Shown in pieces: positions 1 through 9,206 of a stretch of 64,000 nt of DNA. Origin of the DNA: Aliirhizobium wenxiniae (GTDB lineage: Bacteria; Pseudomonadota; Alphaproteobacteria; Rhizobiales; Rhizobiaceae); contig NZ_JAEUAN010000013.1 in NCBI RefSeq assembly GCF_019511445.1, positions 118,279 through 182,278 of the forward strand, read 5' to 3'. Position 1 is the first letter of the stretch; every line of letters starts with the position of its first letter. Under the pieces are notes generated by a model. That model saw only the letters and a list, made by a program, of their open reading frames with translations. It searched no databases and was not told the DNA's origin. Both the position numbers and the translations under genes were made by a program.

Positions 1-657
1 GCGGAAGTTGACGGACTTGAAGTCCGGCTTCGGACCCCAGTATTCGGGATTCTGTACCAGAGTGATGTGATCGCCCGGAACGTTTTCCTTGATCATATAC
101 GGGCCGCCGGACATGGTTTCCGTCGCCGGCTTGTGGGTCTTGGCCCATTCCGGCGGCAACAGGAAGAACATCGACAGCTGGTCGGCAAGCGCCGGATAGG
201 GCGAAGACGTCTTGATCTCGACCGTCGTCGGGCTGATCACGTTTGCGCTTGAGACGAGGCTGAACCAGCCGGCGATACGAGCGCCGACGCTCTTGTCGAG
301 AACGCGGTCGATATTCCATTTCACCGTCGCCGCATCGATCTTTTCGCCGTTGGCAAAATGCGCTCCGTCAACCAGTTCGAAGCGCCAGGTATTCGCGTCG
401 ACCATGGTCCAGCTTTTTGCCGCATCGCCCTTCAGCTTGTAGTCTGGACCTCGCATGATCAGGGCGGGATAGATATGGCTGATGACGCTGAGGTCGGAGC
501 CGACCGATGCGCTCATATGCGGATCCAGCGTATTGACCGAAACGCGCAGCGCGATCGTCACCGTATCGGTTGCCTGCGCAAAAGCCGGTGCGGAAAGCCC
601 GGCAATGGAAAGAAACGTTGCGCCATAAAGGGCAAGGTCAATCTTGGTAAAGCGCAT
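1..657 (-). CDS. ABC peptide-type solute-binding protein (family 5), C-terminus beyond the window
   Basis: The reverse strand from the ATG at 657 reads open to base 1, giving the first 219 residues of a periplasmic binding protein for a peptide/nickel-type ABC importer. A signal peptide covers about residues 1-28 and ends in an AFA-Q cleavage site. It is followed by family-5 features: an early segment on several substrates (NTLDPHMSA), the WRFELVDGAHFANG region and GGPYMIKENVPGDHI. The start is supported by AAGGACG about 5 bases upstream. It lies 35 bp after the alpha/beta hydrolase on the same strand. The importer encoded at 7.4-11.1 kb has no binding protein of its own, so this one probably serves it (inference). 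Confidence 0.85.
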   Translation of the reverse strand, partial: MRFTKIDLALYGATFLSIAGLSAPAFAQATDTVTIALRVSVNTLDPHMSASVGSDLSVISHIYPALIMRGPDYKLKGDAAKSWTMVDANTWRFELVDGAHFANGEKIDAATVKWNIDRVLDKSVGARIAGWFSLVSSANVISPTTVEIKTSSPYPALADQLSMFFLLPPEWAKTHKPATETMSGGPYMIKENVPGDHITLVQNPEYWGPKPDFKSVNFR

Positions 658-692
658 TTCGGACGTCCTTTTTCGGGTGAGCGGGATGAAGT

Positions 693-1535
693 TCAGGGCG
701 CGGTGCGCGCCAGGAATTCGCGGATGGCGGAAACGACCGTGGCATTGGCTTCCACGTGAACGGCGTGATTAGCGTTCGGGACTTCCAGAAGATCGGCCTT
801 GGGAATGTGCTCGGCGATGTAGCGCGAATGGTTCGGCGGGCAGATCCAGTCCTTGGCGCCGCAAATTACCAGCGTCGGCACGTCGATGTCCTTCAACCGG
901 TCGCGCACGTCATAGATACGCTCGGCAAACAACGCGTTATGGGTTTCGGCATGCAGATGCATGGTTCGGGTGCGTTCAAGTGCCGCGTCGGGATCGAATT
1001 CCTCGTAATAGAGCGGCTGGAGCGCGAGCCAGATCAACCGCAGCTCCATGTCGTCCTTCACCTTGTCGGAAAACAGCTTTTCCAGCATGGAGACTGAAGC
1101 GCTCGGTGCCTTGTGCAGCCGTTCCTTGAAGGTGACGAAGGCGTCATCTTCGTTGTGGTGGCTCGGAGCGGTGCCTCTGAGGATGAGCCGGGATAGGCCA
1201 TGTGGATGGCGCACCGCATAGGTGAGCGCAATCATGCCGCCGAATGAGCCGCCCTGCAAAATCATCTTCCTGTCGCCACAGAAATGCTGGCGAAAGGCTT
1301 CCAGATCGTCGGCGAACTGTTCGAAATTATAGGGTGGCGTCAGGCTCGTTTCGCCGCATCCGCGCTGGTCATAGGCAATCAGCCGATAATCGTCGGAAAG
1401 CGCCTTATAGGCATTGAACTCCCCCTTGCGGTCGCCGATGCCCCGGCCCCCATGGAGAGCGAAGATAACCTCGGCATCCTTGTCGCCGATATCATCATAA
1501 ACGAACGTCGCCCCATTGAGCTTTATCGTCGGCAT
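693..1535 (-). CDS. alpha/beta hydrolase, proline-iminopeptidase-like
   Basis: This 280-residue cytoplasmic hydrolase shows the full alpha/beta-hydrolase triad: nucleophile Ser97 in GGSFGG, an acid at Asp229 in GAKDW and His257 in PNANHAVH. The oxyanion segment LHGGRG (about 27-32) and DQRGCGET (about 56-63) resemble prolyl iminopeptidases and amide hydrolases. No signal peptide is visible. It lies directly upstream of the solute-binding gene, presumably co-transcribed. Its place in a cluster with hydantoinase subunits and a peptide importer suggests it cleaves an amide or ester in the imported compound, but the substrate cannot be read from sequence. The palindrome at 1608-1615 precedes it. 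Confidence 0.8.
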   Translation of the reverse strand: MPTIKLNGATFVYDDIGDKDAEVIFALHGGRGIGDRKGEFNAYKALSDDYRLIAYDQRGCGETSLTPPYNFEQFADDLEAFRQHFCGDRKMILQGGSFGGMIALTYAVRHPHGLSRLILRGTAPSHHNEDDAFVTFKERLHKAPSASVSMLEKLFSDKVKDDMELRLIWLALQPLYYEEFDPDAALERTRTMHLHAETHNALFAERIYDVRDRLKDIDVPTLVICGAKDWICPPNHSRYIAEHIPKADLLEVPNANHAVHVEANATVVSAIREFLARTAP

Positions 1536-1604
1536 CCAGATCTGTTCCCATTTTTTGCGAGGCGATTTTTACCGCCTCAGAATTATTGCAAAAATGAGAA
1601 CATG

Positions 1605-1619
1605 AAATGGCGCCAATTT
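1605..1619. promoter_or_regulatory. candidate GntR operator, copy 1
   Basis: The core TGGCGCCA (1608-1615) is palindromic and flanked by AAA/ATTT. Eleven of the 12 central bases match the palindrome at 2394-2405. It lies between the end of the GntR gene and the start of the hydrolase/binding-protein operon, where an operator for that operon would be expected. Assignment to the adjacent GntR protein is inference. Confidence 0.45.
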
Positions 1620-1658
1620 CAAACCAAATTTTTTCTTAGTTCGAGCAGGCGCTAGAAA

Positions 1659-2300
1659 TCAATTCTGGATGGGCCTTGCCCCGACATGCTTTTCGGTGAC
1701 GAGGCGCAGCCGCTCGGCATCGCGGGTTCGCAGGCACTCGATCATCTCGAAATGTTCACGGGCAGAGCGTTCCAGCTCCGCCGGGGTGTTGCTGGCGCGC
1801 TGTGCGGCGAGTGGCACTCGGCGCCGCAGATCCCAGATGATTTCGACCATGACGGGGTTCTTGCAGGATGTAAGCAACTCCCGATGGAAGGCGAGATTGG
1901 CTTCGTCCTGATCTGCAAGGGTGCCGGTTTTCAATGTCTCGGAAAACTCGCTCGCGAGATAGGACAGGCGGGCGAGGGATTCCCCGCTAATGTTGGAGAT
2001 CAGCTCATCTGCGATGGATTTTTCGACAAGAGCACGGGCGCCTCGAACATTGTTGGCATGGGCCTGATCGACCGAAGGAACGTAATAACCGCGATTGGGT
2101 AGCCGCTGGACGATCTTGCGTGATTGCAGTTGTTCGAGGGCGTGGCGCAGCGTAAGCCGCGTACATTGATAGCGTTCCTCGAGATCGATCTGTTTCAGCC
2201 ACATGCCGGGAGCGAGCTTGCCGCTGTAGATATCGGTTTCAATCTGCTCGATCAGTGGCCGCGGGTCTTTCTCGCCGCCCGTATCAATCGTGGTTTCCAT
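1659..2300 (-). CDS. GntR-family transcriptional regulator (FCD type)
   Basis: This 213-residue protein has an N-terminal winged helix (about 14-75) including the typical RHALEQLQSRKIVQR recognition and wing segment. An all-helical FCD ligand domain follows (about 85-205) with acidic and His residues in the usual metal-site positions (DQDEANLAFHREL, REHFEMI, EKHV). Regulators of this class usually repress the adjacent catabolic operon and respond to an organic acid or amino acid. It is divergent from the hydantoinase operon and upstream of the hydrolase/binding-protein operon, so it probably controls both through the two TGGCGCCA palindromes. Confidence 0.85.
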   Translation of the reverse strand: METTIDTGGEKDPRPLIEQIETDIYSGKLAPGMWLKQIDLEERYQCTRLTLRHALEQLQSRKIVQRLPNRGYYVPSVDQAHANNVRGARALVEKSIADELISNISGESLARLSYLASEFSETLKTGTLADQDEANLAFHRELLTSCKNPVMVEIIWDLRRRVPLAAQRASNTPAELERSAREHFEMIECLRTRDAERLRLVTEKHVGARPIQN

Positions 2301-2393
2301 ACGCTGTTTCCTGCCTGTGCTGCCGTCCTCCTGCGGTGGGTCGGCTTGTAGTTTTTATCCTATCAGCGATTTGCTGCGTTGACACCACCCAAA

Positions 2394-2405
2394 ATTGGCG
2401 CCAAT
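2394..2405. promoter_or_regulatory. candidate GntR operator, copy 2 (perfect 12-bp palindrome)
   Basis: ATTGGCGCCAAT is a perfect 12-bp palindrome in the divergent control region between the GntR gene and hyuA. It lies about 40 bp upstream of the likely hyuA start. The near-identical site at 1605-1619 precedes the other operon of the cluster. Confidence 0.5.
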
Positions 2406-2445
2406 CTTGTTGAGAATTTCAATTCCAACGGTGGTTCAGATTATC

Positions 2446-4515
2446 GTGGCACAGAGCGCAGTTTCCCGTTACCGCATCGGCGTCGACTCCGGCGGCACCT
2501 TCACCGACGTCTGCATTTTTGACGAGACGAAGCAGGAAATGTTCGTCTGGAAGGTTTCTTCCACTCCCGCCGATCCATCCGAAGGCATCGCCAACGGTAT
2601 CGTTCAGGGGCTGCAGTCGCTTCCCGAAGGCGGCGCAAGCCCGGATGCTGTTGCCTATTTCGGTCACGGCACTACGGTCGGCACCAACGCGCTGATCCAG
2701 GGGCGCGGTGCAGCCTCCGGTCTCATCACCACCGATGGTTTTCGCGATGTGCTGGAGATCGGCCGACAGAAGCGCCCCGAGCTCTATTCGTTGCAGACGG
2801 TAAAGCCGCCGCTGCTTGCCACCCGCGACATGCGCAAGGAAGTGCGTGAGCGCGTGCTTTATGACGGCACGATCGCCGTTCCGCTTCATGAGGACGACGT
2901 ACGCCAGGCGGTTCGCGAGTTGAAGGAAGCCGGCATCAAGGCGATCGCCATCTGCACGCTGTTCTCCTTTGTCGAGCCGGGCCACGAGAAGCGTATCCGC
3001 GAGATTGTCGAAGAGGAAATTCCGGACGCATTCATCAGCGTATCGCACGAAATCGCGCCGGAATTCCGGGAATACGAGCGGGTTTCGACGACGGTGGTCA
3101 ACGCCTATCTCGGCCCGATCATGCGCAGTTATCTCGATCGGCTGACGCCGCGTCTGGAGGCGGCGGGCGTGCATGCCGAACCGCATCTGACACAGAGCAA
3201 TGGCGGTGTCATTTCCTGCGACACCGCCAAGAAGCAGCCGGTCCGCACGGTGCTGTCCGGCCCTGCAGCCGGCGTGACGGCAGCGCTGGAAATCGGCAAG
3301 GCGACCGGCAGCAACAATCTCATCACCTTCGATATGGGTGGCACGTCGAGCGACGTTTCGTTGATCGACAGCGGCAAGCCGCAGATGGCCAACGATATCG
3401 TCGTGCACGGCTATCCGCTGAAGGTGCCGATGCTCGATATTCACACGGTCGGAGCCGGCGGCGGCTCTATCGCCTATGTCGATAACGGTCTGCTGAAGGT
3501 TGGTCCCCGCAGTGCCGGCGCCAATCCGGGCCCGGTTTGCTATGGCCTCGGAAACGAGGAGCCGACGGTGACGGATGCCAATATAGTCCTTGGCGTCCTG
3601 AACCAGACCCATCTCCTCAACGGGCGCATGAAGATCGATGCTGAGGCTTCCAAGCGCTCTGTCGCACGCCTCGCCGCTGATCTCGGCATTGACGTCATGG
3701 ATGCGGCGCAGGGCATTATTCGCGTTGTCACCGCCAATATGGCGAAGGCGATCCGCGTCATTTCCGTCGAGCGCGGTTACGACCCTCGCGACTACACCAT
3801 GCTTGCCTTCGGCGGAGCCGGCCCGATCCATGCGGCACGCCTTGCCAAGGAATTGGATATTCCACGCCTGATGATCCCGAAACATCCGGGCATCATGTGC
3901 GCCCTTGGCCTGCTGCAGGCCGATCTGCGGACCAACATTTCGCTTACCCGCATGGCACCGCTTGCTTCTGCATCGCTGCCGGCGATCGACGAAAGCTTCG
4001 CCCAGTTGCGCGAGCGCGCCGACGAGTGGTTCGATCAGGAGAAAATCCCCGCCAAGGATCGTCGTCTCTCGCTTGCGATGGATATGCGTTACGGCGGCCA
4101 GGGCTATGAGCTGACGATCGATCGCCCCGAAGGGCTGACGGGTGAAGAGCTACTGGAAGCTATGAAAGACGGCTTCGAGCGTGCCCACATGCAGCTCTAT
4201 GGTTATGTCGCGGCCGAAGAGCCGATACAGATCATCACCCTGCGTATCGAGGCGATCGGTAACGTGCCGAAAGCGGAAGTGAGTTCCTATCCGGCGGCGA
4301 CCACCGAAGTTAAGGCTGCCATCATCGGTGAGCGCACTGTCTACCTGCCGGAACTCGGCGGCTTCACGCCTTGCCCGCTTTATGACCGCACGCTGCTCGG
4401 CCCCGGCCATGTGGTTGCCGGCCCAGCGGTTGTCGAACAGATGGATTCCACCACGCTCATTCTTCCCAGCCAGTCGGCCACCGTCGACAGCCAGCTCAAC
4501 CTGATCATCGAGTAA
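2446..4515 (+). CDS. hyuA: hydantoinase/oxoprolinase family protein, subunit A
   Basis: This is a full-length HyuA-type subunit of 689 residues from the GTG at 2446. The frame is open from a TTG at 2395, but that would add 17 atypical residues. The N-terminal ATP-binding fold begins RIGVDSGGTFTDV, and the second phosphate-binding segment DMGGTSSDVSL is present, as in ATP-dependent N-methylhydantoinases, 5-oxoprolinases and acetone carboxylase beta subunits. Subunit A normally activates a cyclic amide or carbonyl substrate with ATP, together with subunit B. The B gene starts 4 bases after the stop, so the two are translationally linked. The family is broad, so hydantoin, lactam or another substrate is possible. 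Confidence 0.9.
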   Translation: MAQSAVSRYRIGVDSGGTFTDVCIFDETKQEMFVWKVSSTPADPSEGIANGIVQGLQSLPEGGASPDAVAYFGHGTTVGTNALIQGRGAASGLITTDGFRDVLEIGRQKRPELYSLQTVKPPLLATRDMRKEVRERVLYDGTIAVPLHEDDVRQAVRELKEAGIKAIAICTLFSFVEPGHEKRIREIVEEEIPDAFISVSHEIAPEFREYERVSTTVVNAYLGPIMRSYLDRLTPRLEAAGVHAEPHLTQSNGGVISCDTAKKQPVRTVLSGPAAGVTAALEIGKATGSNNLITFDMGGTSSDVSLIDSGKPQMANDIVVHGYPLKVPMLDIHTVGAGGGSIAYVDNGLLKVGPRSAGANPGPVCYGLGNEEPTVTDANIVLGVLNQTHLLNGRMKIDAEASKRSVARLAADLGIDVMDAAQGIIRVVTANMAKAIRVISVERGYDPRDYTMLAFGGAGPIHAARLAKELDIPRLMIPKHPGIMCALGLLQADLRTNISLTRMAPLASASLPAIDESFAQLRERADEWFDQEKIPAKDRRLSLAMDMRYGGQGYELTIDRPEGLTGEELLEAMKDGFERAHMQLYGYVAAEEPIQIITLRIEAIGNVPKAEVSSYPAATTEVKAAIIGERTVYLPELGGFTPCPLYDRTLLGPGHVVAGPAVVEQMDSTTLILPSQSATVDSQLNLIIE

Positions 4516-4519
4516 CGCC

Positions 4520-6181
4520 ATGAACCAGACTGTTTCACTTGAGACGAAACTGCCTGCGGTCGATCCCGTCACGACCGAAGTGATCGGTAGCGCGCTGTCG
4601 ACCATCGTCGAGGAAATGGGCAAAGCTATCGTCCGTGCTGCCTATTCGACCAACATCAAGGAGCGCCAGGACTGCTCCACGGTGATCTTCGATGCCGAGG
4701 GCCGTACGCTTGCACAGGCGGAGCGCATCCCCGTCCATCTCGGCTCGCTGCTCGGCATCGGCGAATATGTCTTGAAGCATTGCGATCTGTCGACCGTCGA
4801 GCCGGGTGATGTCTTTGTCGGCAACGACGCGCATACCGGTGGCGGCACCCACCTGAATGACATCGTCTTCCTCGAGCCGGTGTTCTTCGAAGGCGAACTC
4901 GTCGCCTGGGTAACGAACCTTGCCCACCATTCGGATTTCGTCGATCGCGGCCACGCGCATATCTTCCAGGAAGGCCTGCGCATTCCACCGATCCGGCTTT
5001 ACCGCAAGGGCGTGCTGCAGCAGGACATCATGGATCTGATCCTGCTTAACTGCCAGGTGCCGCGCGAACGCATCAACGATTTCCGTGCCCAGATGGCGGC
5101 CAATCGCCTTGGCGTACAGCGCTATCAGGCGCTTTGCGAAAAGTATGGCAAGCAGATCGTTGCGGCTGCCGGCCTCGAGGTGCTGAATTATGCCGACCGC
5201 AAGACCCGCGCCGGCATTGCCCGTATTCCCGATGGCGTCTACGAGCATAGCTGCCGCTTCGACAGCAACCTTGTCGAAGAGGTCATGGACCTCAAGGTGA
5301 AGATCGAGGTGAAGGGTGACGAGATCTTCTTCGATCTCGCCGGCAACCCCGAACAGGTGCGTGCGCCGATCAACATGGTGATGACGGCAACGCTGGCGAC
5401 GGTCTATTTTGCCGTCAAGGCCTTGGTCGATCCGGATATTCCGGCCAATTCCGGTTTCCACCGGGCGATCCATGTGACAGCACCGGAAGGTACGCTGTTC
5501 AACGCCGTCGCACCGGCTGCCGTCTATAGCCGTACCGATCCGGGTCAGCGCCTCGTCGATCTGATCTTTGCAACACTCTCCCAGGCTATTCCGGAAGAGG
5601 TTTGCGCGGCCTGCACCGGCGGCGGACTTCTCACCTTCAGCGGCATGCATCCGCGCACCGGCCGTTTCTACGTCTATAACGAGATGTGCGGCGGCTCGAT
5701 GGGCGCACGCGCCAATATGGATGGACTTGATGGCGTGCAGGTCCATACGACCAATACGGCCAACATTCCGATCGAGGCGCTCGAATACGAGCATCCGGTC
5801 ATGGTCGAGCGTTATGAACTCGTCGAGGATTCCGGCGGTCCGGGCAAATTCCGTGGCGGCATGACGATGCGCCGCAAGGTGAAGATCCTCGACCATACGG
5901 CAACGATTTCCGCTGGTGGCACCAACGCGGTCATCCCGCCATGGGGTCTGTTCGGCGGACAAAACGGTCGCACGACCAATGTCGAACTCGGCGAAGGCGT
6001 TGCCCCGCTGAAACGTCGTGCCGGTATCGTCGGCGCCGGCCAGACGGTCGCCATGGTTGCGTCTTCGGGCGGCGGTTACGGTGATCCCAAGCAACGCGAC
6101 CGGGAACTGGTTCGCAAGGATCTGCGCGAAGGCCGCATTTCGGAAAAGGCGGCACGCGAAATCTACGGTCTGGACATCTGA
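4520..6181 (+). CDS. hyuB: hydantoinase/oxoprolinase family protein, subunit B
   Basis: This 553-residue HyuB-type subunit has the hallmark stretch GNDAHTGGGTHLNDI followed by NLAHHSDFVDRG (about 108-145). Near the C-terminus it has GGPGKFRGGMTMRR and the GGGYGDP segment typical of the family. HyuB partners HyuA in ATP-dependent opening of cyclic amides. The length is normal and no frame damage is seen. It is followed after 75 bp by the opine-dehydrogenase-like gene and then the importer genes, apparently one operon. Confidence 0.9.
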   Translation: MNQTVSLETKLPAVDPVTTEVIGSALSTIVEEMGKAIVRAAYSTNIKERQDCSTVIFDAEGRTLAQAERIPVHLGSLLGIGEYVLKHCDLSTVEPGDVFVGNDAHTGGGTHLNDIVFLEPVFFEGELVAWVTNLAHHSDFVDRGHAHIFQEGLRIPPIRLYRKGVLQQDIMDLILLNCQVPRERINDFRAQMAANRLGVQRYQALCEKYGKQIVAAAGLEVLNYADRKTRAGIARIPDGVYEHSCRFDSNLVEEVMDLKVKIEVKGDEIFFDLAGNPEQVRAPINMVMTATLATVYFAVKALVDPDIPANSGFHRAIHVTAPEGTLFNAVAPAAVYSRTDPGQRLVDLIFATLSQAIPEEVCAACTGGGLLTFSGMHPRTGRFYVYNEMCGGSMGARANMDGLDGVQVHTTNTANIPIEALEYEHPVMVERYELVEDSGGPGKFRGGMTMRRKVKILDHTATISAGGTNAVIPPWGLFGGQNGRTTNVELGEGVAPLKRRAGIVGAGQTVAMVASSGGGYGDPKQRDRELVRKDLREGRISEKAAREIYGLDI

Positions 6182-6256
6182 GGCGCGCCGGTGCGTCGGG
6201 CGAGCCCCGGTGCACCGATGCTAACAAGCAGATGCCGATAAAAAAGGGGAACAGGC

Positions 6257-7276
6257 ATGCGCATTGGTATCGTCGGATGTGGCGGCATTGCCCTCGGTTA
6301 CGCAGCAATGCTGACCGAAGAGGGGCATGATACTATCCTGTGGTCGCCCTCAGGCAAAAGTGCTGCGGATCTGCGTGGCGCGGAACTGGACGTAAGCGGA
6401 GTTCTGGAAACGCGGTTTTGCCCGGCCTTCGCCTGTGATCCTCAAGTGCTTGTCGAACACGCCGAGGTGGTGATCATTGCCGTGCCGGGTTACGGGCACA
6501 AGGCGGTTATCGATGCCGTCGTTCCCTTTGCCAGGAGCGGGCAGACATTAATCGTCAGTGCCCAGCTTTCTCTGAGCGCGACCTATCTCTGGCAGCAATT
6601 GCAGATCCGTGGCGTTTCTGCGAATGTCGTGGCCTGGGCAACAACGGCGCTGATGTCACGTCGGTCCGGGCCGAAGAGCATTTCCATCGGCGGCATCCGA
6701 TCCAGGCTTGAGGCTGCGGTTCTGCCTGCCGGCGGAGATGGTTCGGCTATCGACATATGCAGGGATCTGTTCGGCGATCGCTTTACCGAGGTGGCCGATA
6801 TCACGGCGATCGCGCTCAGCAATCTCAATCCGCCGATCCATCTCGCCAGCGCGCTCTGCAACTTCACCCGCATCGAGAAGGCTGAATACTGGGCCAATTA
6901 CGACGGCATTACCCCTTCCGTCGCGCGTATGATCGAGGCGCTCGATGCCGAAAGGCTGGCGGTCGCTGAAGCCTATGGCGTCACTGTGCGCACGGTGCAC
7001 GAGCACTATCATCTGACATTTGGCTTCGAGCCCGGCCGAACGCTTGCGGAAATGGCTGCTGCGGTTCACGAAAAGCGCAAGGGGCCACCCGGCCCGGTGA
7101 CCACCGATACGCGCTTCGTGACCGAGGACGTTCCGTTCGGCATCGTGCCGGTCATAGCGCTTGCGGACGAACGTGGCGTTGCCGTGCCCTTGCATAAGGC
7201 AGGGCTCGTCGTCGTCAACGCGCTTTATGGCAGACAATTCGAAAATGAGAATGATCTTCTTTCATGGGTAGCTTAA
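6257..7276 (+). CDS. NAD(P)-dependent opine-dehydrogenase-like oxidoreductase
   Basis: This 339-residue protein begins with a Rossmann dinucleotide-binding loop (GCGGIALG, 7-14). Its all-helical second domain contains NLNPPIHLASAL, with His195 placed like the catalytic His of octopine/nopaline dehydrogenases. Opine dehydrogenases interconvert secondary-amine dicarboxylic acids with an amino acid plus a 2-oxo acid. In a rhizobial cluster with a peptide-type importer and hydantoinase, an oxidative, catabolic role on an opine-like or N-substituted amino acid is attractive but unproven. A ketopantoate-reductase-like function is the main alternative. An AAAAAGGGG ribosome-binding region precedes the ATG. 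Confidence 0.7.
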   Translation: MRIGIVGCGGIALGYAAMLTEEGHDTILWSPSGKSAADLRGAELDVSGVLETRFCPAFACDPQVLVEHAEVVIIAVPGYGHKAVIDAVVPFARSGQTLIVSAQLSLSATYLWQQLQIRGVSANVVAWATTALMSRRSGPKSISIGGIRSRLEAAVLPAGGDGSAIDICRDLFGDRFTEVADITAIALSNLNPPIHLASALCNFTRIEKAEYWANYDGITPSVARMIEALDAERLAVAEAYGVTVRTVHEHYHLTFGFEPGRTLAEMAAAVHEKRKGPPGPVTTDTRFVTEDVPFGIVPVIALADERGVAVPLHKAGLVVVNALYGRQFENENDLLSWVA

Positions 7277-7371
7277 CTCTCCGGTCTCGTGATTTTCTGG
7301 AAGCGCATGACGATGATTGATAACAGACAGGCCGGAACAATCTTAGGCGTCGCGCAGGCTGGAGGTCGGAT

Positions 7372-8289
7372 ATGACGCGTTATCTGATGACCAAGCTGAT
7401 CGAGGCTTTCATTGCGATTTGGGGCGTCGTGACGATCGTGTTTTTCGTCAGCCGTATTCTGGGTGATCCGGCGGTGCTGCTCGTGCCCGTCGGTGCAGGC
7501 CAGCAGGAGATCGACAATCTCCGCGCGGCTCTCGGCCTCGACCGGCCGCTGCTCGAGCAATATTTCCAATCGCTCCTTTCCATGCTGAAGGGTGATTTCG
7601 GCATTTCCTTCCAGCACACGCGGCCTGCACTCGATGTCGTCCTCGAGCGGATGCCGGCGACTGCATCGCTTGCTGGCCTGGCGCTGCTTTTCGGCACGTT
7701 GATCGGTGTTGCGGCCGGTGCCATCGCGGCACTGATGCGCGGCACCGTGGCGGAACTGATCGTCATGGTCGCTGCATTGCTCGGCCAGGCGACCCCGACC
7801 TTCTGGCTCGGCATCATGCTGATCCTGCTGTTTTCGGTCGAGCTCGGGCTGCTTCCCACCGGCGGGTCAGGAACCTGGCTGCACTACATCCTGCCCGGCC
7901 TGACGCTTTCGGTTTTCGTGTCCGCTTCGATCGCGCGTCTCCTGCGTTCCTCGCTTCTGGACATCATGCGGGAAGACTATGTTCGCACGGCACGTGCCAA
8001 GGGGCTGATGCCGCGCACCGTTTTTTTCTGGCATATCGCCCGTAACGCGCTGATCCCGGTCGTCACGATGATCGGGATCATCGCCGGCGAATTGCTGGGC
8101 GGTTCGGTGGTAATCGAGACGGTGTTTGCATGGCCGGGCGTCGGTCGCGTCATCGTTCAGGGCATTCAGGCGCAGGATTTCCCCGTCATCCAGGCCGGGG
8201 TCACGCTCGTCGCCGCCATCTTCGTTTTCGTCAACCTTTTGGTCGATCTGCTTTACGGCGTGCTCGATCCCCGTATTCGTCGAGGCTGA
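7372..8289 (+). CDS. ABC transporter permease, DppB type
   Basis: This 305-residue inner-membrane permease has about six hydrophobic segments. The first (about 8-28) is preceded by the conserved short TRYLMTKLIEAF start. The ATPase-docking EAA loop is DYVRTARAKGLMPRTVF (about 203-219), followed by the family end LVDLLYGVLDPRIRRG. It forms a heterodimer with the next gene's product in a peptide/opine-type importer. The following permease starts 8 bp downstream. Confidence 0.9.
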   Translation: MTRYLMTKLIEAFIAIWGVVTIVFFVSRILGDPAVLLVPVGAGQQEIDNLRAALGLDRPLLEQYFQSLLSMLKGDFGISFQHTRPALDVVLERMPATASLAGLALLFGTLIGVAAGAIAALMRGTVAELIVMVAALLGQATPTFWLGIMLILLFSVELGLLPTGGSGTWLHYILPGLTLSVFVSASIARLLRSSLLDIMREDYVRTARAKGLMPRTVFFWHIARNALIPVVTMIGIIAGELLGGSVVIETVFAWPGVGRVIVQGIQAQDFPVIQAGVTLVAAIFVFVNLLVDLLYGVLDPRIRRG

Positions 8290-8297
8290 GTGCGGTC

Positions 8298-9155
8298 ATG
8301 AAGTCTTTCCTCTCCGCCCTTTTGAGAAGCCGTGCCGGATTGTTCGGCTTCGTGCTGGTCATGCTCTTCGTCGCAGGAGCCATTCTCGCACCATATCTGG
8401 GGCTGGCATCACCTATTCGCTCCAGCCTTACCTCGCGCATGGTCGCACCGACATGGACCGGCCTCTTTTCGCCGGGTGCTCACCCGCTCGGCACGGATGA
8501 ACTTGGCCGCGATATTCTCTCGCGCATCCTCTATGGCAGCCGCACAACGCTTCTGATCGCGGCAGGTGCCGTCATCCTCGGCGGCGCAGTCGGAACCCTG
8601 CTCGGCATTGTTGCCGGTTATTACCGCGGCATCGTCGATCGTATCCTGATGCGTGTCGTCGATATCCAGCTGGCGCTGCCGCTGATGTTGCTGGCACTGC
8701 TGGTCGTGGCCGCGGTGGGCGCCTCGACGCAGAACCTTGTCATCGTTCTGGCGCTTACCAGCTGGCTGCGTTACGCGCGCATCATCCGTGGCCAGGTTCT
8801 GGCACTACGCGAACGTGAATTCATCCTGTCCGCCCATGCGATCGGCGCCGGGACATGGCGGATCATGATCAAGCATCTTCTGCCGAACGTGATGACGCCG
8901 GTTCTGGTCATCGCGACGCTGGAGCTTGCGCGCATCATCATCATGGATGCGGCCCTGTCCTTCCTCGGGCTTGGCGTCCAGCCTCCAAGCCCGAGCTGGG
9001 GACGGATGCTTGCCGATGGTCGTGTCTATATCACCACCGCCTGGTGGATCGTCACTTTCCCGGGCCTTGCCATCCTGCTGACCGTCCTGAGCGTGAACCT
9101 GCTCGGTGACTGGCTGCGTGACTATTTCGACCCGAAGCTGAGGACCGCACGATGA
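8298..9155 (+). CDS. ABC transporter permease, DppC type
   Basis: This 285-residue partner permease starts at the ATG at 8298, 8 bp after the previous stop. An N-terminal membrane anchor (about 13-35) is followed by the DppC-specific periplasmic HPLGTDELGRDILSR motif. The docking loop is EREFILSAHAIGAGTWRI, and the end NLLGDWLRDYFDPKLR is typical. The frame is also open upstream of 8298, but that part overlaps the dppB-type gene and is not expected to be translated. Confidence 0.9.
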   Translation: MKSFLSALLRSRAGLFGFVLVMLFVAGAILAPYLGLASPIRSSLTSRMVAPTWTGLFSPGAHPLGTDELGRDILSRILYGSRTTLLIAAGAVILGGAVGTLLGIVAGYYRGIVDRILMRVVDIQLALPLMLLALLVVAAVGASTQNLVIVLALTSWLRYARIIRGQVLALREREFILSAHAIGAGTWRIMIKHLLPNVMTPVLVIATLELARIIIMDAALSFLGLGVQPPSPSWGRMLADGRVYITTAWWIVTFPGLAILLTVLSVNLLGDWLRDYFDPKLRTAR

Positions 9156-9206
9156 GTTCCAAAATCTTGTGCGAGTCCTTCAACAGTCTCTCGGAGCTCT
9201 GACGCC

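Noticed and set aside
2419..3885. Long open frame of 488 codons antisense to hyuA
   Set aside because: It mirrors hyuA codon structure, has no recognisable motif, and its composition (Arg/His/Asp rich) is that of a shadow frame in GC-rich DNA.
4535..6094. Antisense open frame of 519 codons over hyuB
   Set aside because: Same reasons: a low-complexity shadow of a conserved gene, with no ribosome-binding site or domain.
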